From NCBI GenBank assembly GCA_964458015.1, contig CAYWGR010000176.1:1-12048 (forward strand): a stretch of 12,048 bases of DNA, read 5' to 3'. This DNA comes from CAYWGR01 sp964458015. Lineage in GTDB: Bacteria > Planctomycetota > Planctomycetia > Pirellulales > Thermoguttaceae. Below, piece by piece: positions 6,369-12,048 of this stretch (the first letter of the stretch is position 1; every line of letters begins with the position of its first letter). A program made the translations under genes and the position numbers. A model generated the notes under the pieces. It saw only the letters and a program-made list of their open reading frames with translations, was not told the origin of the DNA and made no database searches.

Positions 6369-8015
6369 TCAAAAACCATCAGCCGAATCGCCCGTCGCCC
6401 CCTTCGTTCGCGAAACCTTCGTCGCAATTCCGAGGATGAATCTCGGTCGTTCGCCGAGGATTCGTACAATGAGGTTTCGGATGTCGATAGCGAGGAAGAA
6501 TTCGAGGAGACTGACGAGTATTCCGAAGCCGACGGTGATGAAGCATTGGAAGAGGAATACAATGCCGACAGCACGGGCGACGACGATCAGATCGACGATC
6601 CAGTGCGGATCTACTTGATGCAGATGGGCGAAATTCCGATGCTCAATCGTCAAGAGGAAACGTCGATTGCCAAGCGGATCGCTCGTTCTCGCCGCGGCTA
6701 TCGCCACTGCATGTTGGCCAGCGATTATATTCTTCAGGCGGCCGTTCGTTTGTTGGAAGACATTCGCGATAACAAGCTGCGTTTGGATCGGACGATCGAG
6801 GTTTCGGTCATCAATCTTCGGGAAAAGACGCGGTTGCTGAACGTTTTAACGCCGAACCTGGCAACGCTTCGCCACTTGATGCTTCAGAACAAACGTGACT
6901 TCCATTTGGCGATCAGCCGAAAGCAGACGGCCAGCCAGCGACGTCAGGCATGGCGGCGGTTGTTGAATCGCCGTGCGAAGGCGGTCCGTCTGGTCGAGGA
7001 ATTGGGTCTTCGCACGCAACGTTTGCAGCCGTTGTTGGAGAAGTTGAAGCAGATTTCGGAGCGGATGGAAGTGATTCGCCGCCAGTTGGCAGTTCCTTTC
7101 CGCCACGAGGACGACCAAATTCGGGCCGAGGAGTTGCGGAAAGAGCTTTGTTATTTGATGCGGACGACCCAGGAAAGCCCGGCCACGTTGAGCCGCCGTC
7201 TGAAGCGGGTCGACGGGTTTGCCAAAGAGTATGACTTGGCCAAACGCGACCTTTCGGCCGGAAACCTTCGACTAGTGGTTTCGATTGCCAAGCGTTATCG
7301 CAATCGCGGCCTGAGCTTCCTCGACCTGATTCAGGAAGGCAACACCGGTCTGATGCGAGCGGTCGATAAGTTCGAGTCGGCCCGCGGCTTCAAGTTTTCG
7401 ACCTATGCGACATGGTGGATTCGTCAGGCGATTACCCGGGCGATTGCCGACCATAGCCGAACGATTCGCGTGCCGGTTCACATGATCGAGAACATGAGCC
7501 GCGTGCGTAATGCGATTCGCAGCCTCTACCAGCAAAACGGCGGCGAGCCGAGCTTGGAAGAGACGGCCGAGGCAGCGGGCCTTTCGATCGAGGAAACCAA
7601 TTGCGTCTTGCGGATGACCCAGCAGCCTCTGTCGCTTGACCAGTCGGTCGGCGAGCACGACGACACCTACTTCGGCGAATTCATCGAGGATCACCGCGAA
7701 GGCGACCCGTTGCACGGCATGAATCAATCGCTGTTGAAGCAGCGAGTTGCCGAGGCCTTGGAAAGCCTTGACTATCGTGAACGCGAGATTCTTCGCCTGC
7801 GATTCGGCTTGGTCGACGGCTATTCTTATACGCTGGAAGAAGTGGGCAAGATTTTCTCCGTCACCCGCGAGCGCGTGCGTCAGATCGAGTGCAAAGCCGT
7901 GCGGACCTTGCAGCATCCGTCGCGTGCCAAATTGTTGGCTTCGTTCGTCGATCAGAAATATGCTGGAGCGCTGGGCCTTAGCGGCGAGAACAGCTTGGCG
8001 GTTGAAAGCGCGTAA
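6366..8015 (+). CDS. rpoD: Primary RNA polymerase sigma factor (sigma-70, RpoD/SigA)
   Basis: The 549-residue protein directs RNA polymerase to housekeeping promoters. Residues 1-22 are Arg-rich, and residues 23-77 are strongly acidic and low-complexity in place of a recognisable region 1.1. Region 1.2 is DDPVRIYLMQMGEIPML at 77-93. A helical, Arg-rich non-conserved segment runs from about 115 to 290. Region 2 follows from NLRLVVSIAKRYRNRG at 300 through FLDLIQEGN, FKFSTYATWWIRQAI (343-357) and TIRVPVHM (366-373). Region 3 spans about 375-455. Region 4 (456-530) ends in the helix-turn-helix YTLEEVGKIFSVTRERVRQIE. The complete region 2.3/2.4 and 4.2 signatures make a primary rather than alternative sigma the best call, although paralogues exist in planctomycetes. 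It is monocistronic-looking, with no clear terminator after the TAA. Confidence 0.95.
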   Translation: MSKTISRIARRPLRSRNLRRNSEDESRSFAEDSYNEVSDVDSEEEFEETDEYSEADGDEALEEEYNADSTGDDDQIDDPVRIYLMQMGEIPMLNRQEETSIAKRIARSRRGYRHCMLASDYILQAAVRLLEDIRDNKLRLDRTIEVSVINLREKTRLLNVLTPNLATLRHLMLQNKRDFHLAISRKQTASQRRQAWRRLLNRRAKAVRLVEELGLRTQRLQPLLEKLKQISERMEVIRRQLAVPFRHEDDQIRAEELRKELCYLMRTTQESPATLSRRLKRVDGFAKEYDLAKRDLSAGNLRLVVSIAKRYRNRGLSFLDLIQEGNTGLMRAVDKFESARGFKFSTYATWWIRQAITRAIADHSRTIRVPVHMIENMSRVRNAIRSLYQQNGGEPSLEETAEAAGLSIEETNCVLRMTQQPLSLDQSVGEHDDTYFGEFIEDHREGDPLHGMNQSLLKQRVAEALESLDYREREILRLRFGLVDGYSYTLEEVGKIFSVTRERVRQIECKAVRTLQHPSRAKLLASFVDQKYAGALGLSGENSLAVESA

Positions 8016-8038
8016 TTCGTTAGGGCATGTGAATCGTC

Positions 8039-8067
8039 TGTACACTCCCCTCCGTGTTGCGTATAAT
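8039..8067 (+). promoter_or_regulatory. Sigma-70-type promoter of the nucleotidyltransferase gene
   Basis: TGTACA at 8039-8044 (four of six to TTGACA), a 17-bp spacer and a perfect TATAAT at 8062-8067 predict a start site near 8074. That leaves a leader of about 63 nt before the ATG at 8137, or almost none before an in-frame ATG at 8074. Confidence 0.6.
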
Positions 8068-8136
8068 GGCTGTATGGTTGCCGTTTACGAAACACGACTG
8101 AACAATGATCTGCAATGGGCATTGCAGGAGGGGAGC

Positions 8137-8700
8137 ATGTTTTTTGAGCAGAAAAGCGGGCTTTCCCTCGCTCTGCAGAAGATCACGCAACGGCTTCGCG
8201 ATTTGAACATACCGTATGCCGTCGTCGGCGGCATGGCGATGTTCTTTCACGGTTTCCGCCGGTTTACCGAGGACGTGGATATTCTCGTCACTCGTGAAGG
8301 GCTGGAGCAACTTCATCGCGAAGTAGATGGTTTGGGTTATGTCCCCTTGTTTCCCGGCAGCAAAAATCTGCGCGATACCGATTCAGGCGTCCGAATAGAG
8401 TTTCTCCTGGCGGGTGATTATCCGGGGGACGGCAAGCCGAAGCCCGTGGCATTCCCAGACCCTGTGCAGGCGGGGATCGAGCGGAACGGTATTCGTTGGT
8501 TAAATTTGCCGGCGTTGGTCGAGCTGAAACTGGCATCCGGGATGACTGCTCCGGGCCGCCTCAAGGATCTTGCGGATGTTCAGGAATTGATTCGTCTTCT
8601 CCATCTTCCTGCCGATTTCGCCGAGCAGTTACAGCCTTATGTGCGGGAAAAATTCAACGAACTGCGGGACGCAGTTGTAGAAGACAGAAACGATCACTGA
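8137..8700 (+). CDS. Stand-alone nucleotidyltransferase-fold protein
   Basis: The 187-residue protein has the polymerase-beta-like nucleotidyltransferase core: YAVVGGMAMFFHGFRR at 27-42 with GG at 31-32, then the metal-binding pair D46-x-D48 in TEDVDILV. The third acidic position is probably E88 in GVRIEFLLAG. A C-terminal helical part LKDLADVQELIRLL is typical of AbiEii/MNT-like proteins. What it modifies is unknown. There is no partner antitoxin or HEPN gene beside it. I chose the ATG at 8137 because AGGAGGGG (8126-8133) sits at ideal spacing. An in-frame ATG at 8074 would add 21 residues and coincide with the predicted transcription start, giving a leaderless form. The TGA overlaps the end of the convergent secreted-enzyme gene by seven bases. 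Confidence 0.82.
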   Translation: MFFEQKSGLSLALQKITQRLRDLNIPYAVVGGMAMFFHGFRRFTEDVDILVTREGLEQLHREVDGLGYVPLFPGSKNLRDTDSGVRIEFLLAGDYPGDGKPKPVAFPDPVQAGIERNGIRWLNLPALVELKLASGMTAPGRLKDLADVQELIRLLHLPADFAEQLQPYVREKFNELRDAVVEDRNDH

Positions 8701-11534
8701 ATCGGTTGGCCCAACGTTGTTAGGGTTACGCGAGTACGGGGGCTAAGGTTCTGCGGCGTTTGGGCTTGAAAAACGATTTCGTTCTCGCCGGATTTCATCG
8801 TGGGAATCGTTCCTTGCGGGGCAACCTCGCGCACCAATTCCCCGTTGGGACCATAAAGATTACATTTGCCCGCTTCATCAAGCTCCAGGTAATGTCCGCT
8901 GGGAATTTCAACGGGAAATGTGACTGCCTGACCGTTGATGGTTAGGGTCGGGTTGATCAGCTTCGAGGCGACCAGCGGCATGGCTTTGATCGGGCTCAGA
9001 TAGCAGGTTGTCTGTTTGCCCGTCGGCAAATTGTTGTACCAAAGACCGAGCGTTTCGATCTGAACGAAGTTGGCGGACTCACGGTAGATCGAATAGATAT
9101 CGCCGTAGGGCCATTGAAAATCGGCAAAGCGGTCGCCTTCGGGCTCGATGAGTTCAAAATAGCGCCAGCCGGTGAAATCGACGGTAATGTAGTGATCGCC
9201 GATTCCGGAAACGAGATGCGAGGGGCTTTTCAGTTGCAAATTCAAGATTTCGCCTTGCCCATCGCCGAAAACCCAGAGTCCCAGGGCTTGGCGTTCATAG
9301 AGATTTTGCGGGGGTGTGTAAAGCTTCTCGCATTTTGTCCATGAGCCGGGACGATTGGCGCCGGAGTTGGTCGCCGTGTAGCAGCCGCTCGATGCGCCGG
9401 CTTTGATTTGGTCTTTCGACGGTTTTAGATCCGCCGCGATGCCTGCGGCGGCAGCGCGCACCGTGAAGTCGGCCGCGGTGAAGTCGGCCAGCACGGGATT
9501 CGTAGACGCATCATAAGGACCGGCAGCCATAAGAGCTTCCAGACGACAACGCAGCGGTTGGGCTGTGAATTTGTTCGTCGTTTTCCATCGGCTGCTCCAG
9601 GGTTCCGCGCTTTCGACCTTGTGTTTTGTATGTTGGGCCGGGCGGAATTGCCAGCCTTCTTGAAGGCTTCCGGAAAGCATAAATTCGTCGCCCGGCACGC
9701 GAAGCTTCGCCTTGATGCTCTCTGGCACCTTGCCTGAATGTCGCAGGTCCTCGTAACGTCGAATGATTGAGGCAAGTCGCGGCAAGGCGGGCACTTTGTT
9801 TTGGTTGTCGGGGTCGATGCCCATCAGCGACAAACCGAAATCGTTTCCCAGACATTTGCCGACGAGATACTCGATGTCGTCGCTGAAGGTGGGCTCGCCC
9901 TGGGGGCCGGTCCAATTCTTCAATGCCCACCAGCCCAACTGACTTGGCAGGAACATGCGGCGGTTTCCTTCGTTGCCGGCACAATGAATATCAATGAACT
10001 TTTTGTGGGCGCGCGAGGGGTGATCCCAAGCGCCGGCCCGAGAGCGGACGCACCATTCATGAGGCGCGAAGGCGCTCGACTCGGTGAGGACGGGTTTTTT
10101 CAACCGTTTCCATATTTCATAAACGAATCGGGCGCTGTAGTGCCAGAAGTATTCGCCGCCTCCCAAGATATCCGCGCCGTCGAGGGCATCGAGATACATC
10201 ATGTCGAAGCCGCACTCGTTGATGGAATCGGCCGTGCAAGCGGCAACTTCGCCGAAGAGCGTTGTTTCAGGGTCGGGTACGAACAGCCCGAAACATTCCT
10301 TGAGATGATAGACTTTTGCTCCCTTGGCGTGTGCGGCTACTTTCGTGCCATAAGCGCCGCGCTGACAGCCGGTAAACTGAAAGGGCGATGCCTTGCTCGC
10401 GCCTGAGTATGTGATCAATTCTTGGTCGATGCGAAGGGTAACGCCGTTGCGCACAAAGAAGCCCGTCACGGTTGACGCATTGGCGGTAGTTTCAACAACA
10501 GGCAGTGCACTGGCGTCCGGCGTAAGATCCGCGGCAAGCGTAAAAACGGCGTCAGAGGCCAAACGCGGGTCGGGAACGGGAGTGACCCATTTGCTGTTTT
10601 TCGCCATGAAAAATGCGTAGGTATGAAATCCCGCTGCAATGCCCGCGGCATGAAGCTTATCGACAACGGCCTTGAGGCTTTTGCGGCCTTCGGGATACGT
10701 CTGCGGATTGGGCAGACAATCGCCGAATCGGAACGAGCCGCCGCCGTGGAAGTCGATTTGGGTGAAGCCCAAGCTTTTGACCAGTGCGATCCATTGGTCG
10801 GTTTTTTCGACGGTCATATCGCCGAAATTGAATAGATAGGAGCCTTGATTGATCGGTTGGCCCAAGGCCCAAGGGCCGCCGATCGAGGAATGAGGCAGTT
10901 CATCGGCAGCCGTGACGGCCTCTTGCAGGGCTTCGCGGATTTTGGAACGCGGTGCGGCTACTATCGCAACCTTTGCGCCGACCATGTTGGTTTTGGGGTA
11001 GCAGGCCGCCAATAAGTGAGATGTGGGATAAGGAAAATCGAAAACACGTGTGCGAACGTTTAAGGCCAACGCGCAGGCGACAAAGGGCTCCTGTTCCGGG
11101 GCCGGTATCGCCAGCGAAATATCGAGCATCGCAAACTCTTCGACACCATCGCCCATGACGGAGACGACTTCCCAGACGATATGCTGAGGGTGAAGCGTTG
11201 GTTTGATTGCGGCCTGAACGCCGGAATCTCCGAAGGAGAGTGCTAGTTGCCCGTCCTTGTACTGGGCCGAGGTGGCATCCAAGGATTTACCGGCTTTTTT
11301 GATGCGAGCCACCGGCGATTTACCGCTGCCGTTGCAGTAGTCGCGGCCGGTTTGCTTGTCGATAAATTGAAGGTTGCGGGCATCCGGACCGACCACGTAT
11401 TTGAGATATTGATTCTCGAAAGCCCAGGCCCCGGCAGGCGTTTGAGCGACCGACCATTGCGGCAACGTCAAACCAATGCCGATCGTGGCAGCGCTGCGGT
11501 GAACAAATTGTCTTCGCGTCCATTGAGATTTCAT
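8694..11534 (-). CDS. Tat-exported putative TIM-barrel glycoside hydrolase
   Basis: The precursor has 946 residues. The N-terminus carries a twin-arginine signal (TRRQFV at 6-11, hydrophobic stretch to about 25, likely cleavage after SVA at 28-30), so the folded enzyme is exported. A beta-rich region (about 35-215) is followed by a barrel-like region with LGFTQIDFHGGGSF near 256-269, GFDMMYLDALDGAD at 442-455 and PVLTESSAFAPHEW at 481-494. This resembles the GH36/GH31-type alpha-glycosidase superfamily, with candidate catalytic acids D449 and E485. The C-terminal 300 residues look beta-rich. An extra segment at about 352-411 interrupts the barrel (see findings). I cannot assign a numbered GH family or a substrate. 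The ATG at 11534 is supported by AAGGAG eight bases upstream and by the Tat motif. A longer frame from 11615 uses GTG and adds an implausible leader. Confidence 0.72.
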   Translation of the reverse strand: MKSQWTRRQFVHRSAATIGIGLTLPQWSVAQTPAGAWAFENQYLKYVVGPDARNLQFIDKQTGRDYCNGSGKSPVARIKKAGKSLDATSAQYKDGQLALSFGDSGVQAAIKPTLHPQHIVWEVVSVMGDGVEEFAMLDISLAIPAPEQEPFVACALALNVRTRVFDFPYPTSHLLAACYPKTNMVGAKVAIVAAPRSKIREALQEAVTAADELPHSSIGGPWALGQPINQGSYLFNFGDMTVEKTDQWIALVKSLGFTQIDFHGGGSFRFGDCLPNPQTYPEGRKSLKAVVDKLHAAGIAAGFHTYAFFMAKNSKWVTPVPDPRLASDAVFTLAADLTPDASALPVVETTANASTVTGFFVRNGVTLRIDQELITYSGASKASPFQFTGCQRGAYGTKVAAHAKGAKVYHLKECFGLFVPDPETTLFGEVAACTADSINECGFDMMYLDALDGADILGGGEYFWHYSARFVYEIWKRLKKPVLTESSAFAPHEWCVRSRAGAWDHPSRAHKKFIDIHCAGNEGNRRMFLPSQLGWWALKNWTGPQGEPTFSDDIEYLVGKCLGNDFGLSLMGIDPDNQNKVPALPRLASIIRRYEDLRHSGKVPESIKAKLRVPGDEFMLSGSLQEGWQFRPAQHTKHKVESAEPWSSRWKTTNKFTAQPLRCRLEALMAAGPYDASTNPVLADFTAADFTVRAAAAGIAADLKPSKDQIKAGASSGCYTATNSGANRPGSWTKCEKLYTPPQNLYERQALGLWVFGDGQGEILNLQLKSPSHLVSGIGDHYITVDFTGWRYFELIEPEGDRFADFQWPYGDIYSIYRESANFVQIETLGLWYNNLPTGKQTTCYLSPIKAMPLVASKLINPTLTINGQAVTFPVEIPSGHYLELDEAGKCNLYGPNGELVREVAPQGTIPTMKSGENEIVFQAQTPQNLSPRTRVTLTTLGQPIQ

Positions 11535-11633
11535 GGCGGGGCTCCTTGGGACGGGCGGGAATGTCGGCGGGAAATATGCAGAGAAAGACGGGAACGCAAT
11601 CAGGCGAAAAAACACGTCGGTCTTTCAATTGCC

Positions 11634-11662
11634 ACCATACTGCGTAAGGCACGGGGAGTCAA
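11634..11662 (-). promoter_or_regulatory. Candidate promoter of the Tat-exported enzyme
   Basis: On the minus strand TTGACT (11662-11657, five of six to consensus), a 17-bp spacer and TATGGT (11639-11634, four of six) predict a start near 11627 and a leader of about 93 nt before the ATG at 11534. Confidence 0.45.
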
Positions 11663-11871
11663 TCATTAAAAGGCGCAGAAATATGGCACTAATGCGCGGT
11701 GTCGCTCGATGTTTTACCAAGAGAAATGCCGCCATCCGATGCAACGGGATGGAACAGGAGCCGCCCTAAAATACAGTGCCTGAAAGATCGGCATTGCATC
11801 AATTTCGAGCGGGATATTGAGGTCCAATCGTGGGTGGTCTAAGTATATTTTGGTAATTTGGAGAAATTATT
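11663..11871. other. Intergenic stretch, no gene seen
   Basis: This is part of a roughly 514-bp region without a supported coding frame between the secreted-enzyme gene and the window edge. Frames on both strands are short and lack ribosome-binding sites or a recognisable product. A TATATT at 11844-11849 has no -35 at a sensible distance. Confidence 0.55.
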
Positions 11872-11899
11872 TTGCCAAACGCTAGAAGCAAGCTATACC
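11872..11899 (+). promoter_or_regulatory. Candidate promoter of the right-edge RNA
   Basis: TTGCCA (11872-11877, five of six to TTGACA), a 16-bp spacer and TATACC (11894-11899, four of six to TATAAT) predict transcription from about 11905 towards the hairpin series. Confidence 0.35.
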
Positions 11900-11904
11900 T
11901 AGTG

Positions 11905-12040
11905 TGGGAGAGGAAAAACTGCGAAAAAGTCTTCCTCTCTGGAGAAAAATACGCCTTGTAGTGCGGTCGAAAGGCCCGCAAGCAGAGGCCCAACCTAGTT
12001 CCCGGTCTGGCAACAGACGGAACTCGGCTGGGCATTTTTT
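11905..12040 (+). ncRNA. Candidate structured small RNA or leader RNA, unassigned
   Basis: About 136 nt with three successive hairpins. The first has a perfect 8-bp stem, GAGAGGAA (11908-11915) with TTCCTCTC (11932-11939). The second has TGC and GGTC pairing with GGCC and GCA around a GAAA tetraloop (11962-11980, with one bulged C). The third is a long terminator hairpin with a GCAA tetraloop. A promoter-like pair stands just upstream. I compared it by eye with GEMM, SAM/SAH, cobalamin, T-box, SRP, 6S and RNase P signatures and found no match. It could be a free small RNA or an attenuator leader of a gene beyond the window. Confidence 0.4.
11988..12040 (+). terminator. Intrinsic terminator with GCAA tetraloop
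   Basis: The outer stem is GCCCA (11988-11992) with TGGGC (12029-12033). The middle stem is AGTTCC (11997-12002) with GGAACT (12019-12024). The inner stem is GTCTG (12005-12009) with CAGAC (12014-12018), closing a GCAA loop. Six T's follow at 12035-12040, so the terminator works in the plus direction. The reverse strand has no T-run. Confidence 0.75.
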
Positions 12041-12048
12041 GTTGCCTT

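Noticed and set aside
7272..8045. A 257-codon minus-strand frame opposite the sigma factor
   Set aside because: It lies fully within the conserved sigma regions 2-4 on the other strand, so it is a shadow frame.
8137..8700. The nucleotidyltransferase as the toxin of an AbiE/MNT toxin-antitoxin pair
   Set aside because: No antitoxin or HEPN-type gene lies beside it. The neighbours are the sigma factor and a convergent secreted enzyme.
9464..9488. A 12-nt direct repeat GTGAAGTCGGCC, twice with a 3-nt gap
   Set aside because: It is inside the secreted-enzyme gene and encodes a repeated ADFT in frame. A small internal duplication explains it.
11905..12040. The right-edge RNA as a c-di-GMP-I riboswitch, 6S RNA or SRP RNA
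   Set aside because: The GAAA loop and a GCAAGC run recall GEMM, but the conserved ACGCAAAGCC segment is missing. The ends do not pair as in 6S, and the SRP GGAA/AGCAGCC core is absent.

Overview
The window looks like chromosomal DNA of a planctomycete, probably of the Pirellulales type. The main reasons are the primary sigma factor, which has an acidic N-terminus ahead of region 1.2, and a mixture of housekeeping genes scattered as short units on both strands. Other hints are a Coa1-like membrane protein, a Tat-exported secreted enzyme with no close textbook family, and weak or absent Shine-Dalgarno sequences on several genes. This placement is inference from gene content, not from a marker phylogeny.

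Layout. Positions 111-949 (minus) hold a two-gene unit: a small SH3/KOW-like protein translationally coupled by an ATGA overlap to a Coa1-type single-pass membrane protein. Positions 950-1215 are intergenic and carry an 82-nt inverted pair of GTAG-headed REP elements. Positions 1216-2314 (minus) are prfB, encoding peptide chain release factor 2, with an intact programmed +1 frameshift site (CTT TGA C). Positions 2407-3723 (minus) are rarA, the clamp-loader-like AAA+ ATPase. Positions 3731-4461 form a REP/RAYT island: a Y1 (HUH) transposase gene bracketed by two 26-nt REP hairpins in inverted orientation, with a third, diverged REP just upstream of the rarA start codon. Positions 4540-5199 (minus) encode an endonuclease III-family DNA glycosylase, followed divergently by a CPBP (CAAX-like) intramembrane protease at 5357-6085 (plus). 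The primary sigma factor is at 6366-8015 (plus). A lone nucleotidyltransferase-fold gene at 8137-8700 (plus) has its own TATAAT promoter. It converges on, and overlaps by 7 bp, a 946-residue Tat-exported putative glycoside hydrolase at 8694-11534 (minus). The last 500 bp contain no gene. They end in a string of hairpins, two with GNRA tetraloops, the last followed by a T-run: a candidate structured RNA or leader with an intrinsic terminator.

How the parts relate. Most genes are unrelated housekeeping functions: translation termination, replication-fork rescue, base excision repair and core transcription. The accessory signal is the REP/RAYT island and the separate GTAG-type REP pair, meaning two repeat families within 3.5 kb. 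There is no CRISPR array, rRNA, tRNA, prophage or obvious defence operon. I found no convincing wholly new system. The best leads are the RAYT with its covarying REP hairpins, the unassigned structured RNA at the right edge, and a foreign-looking domain inserted into the secreted enzyme.
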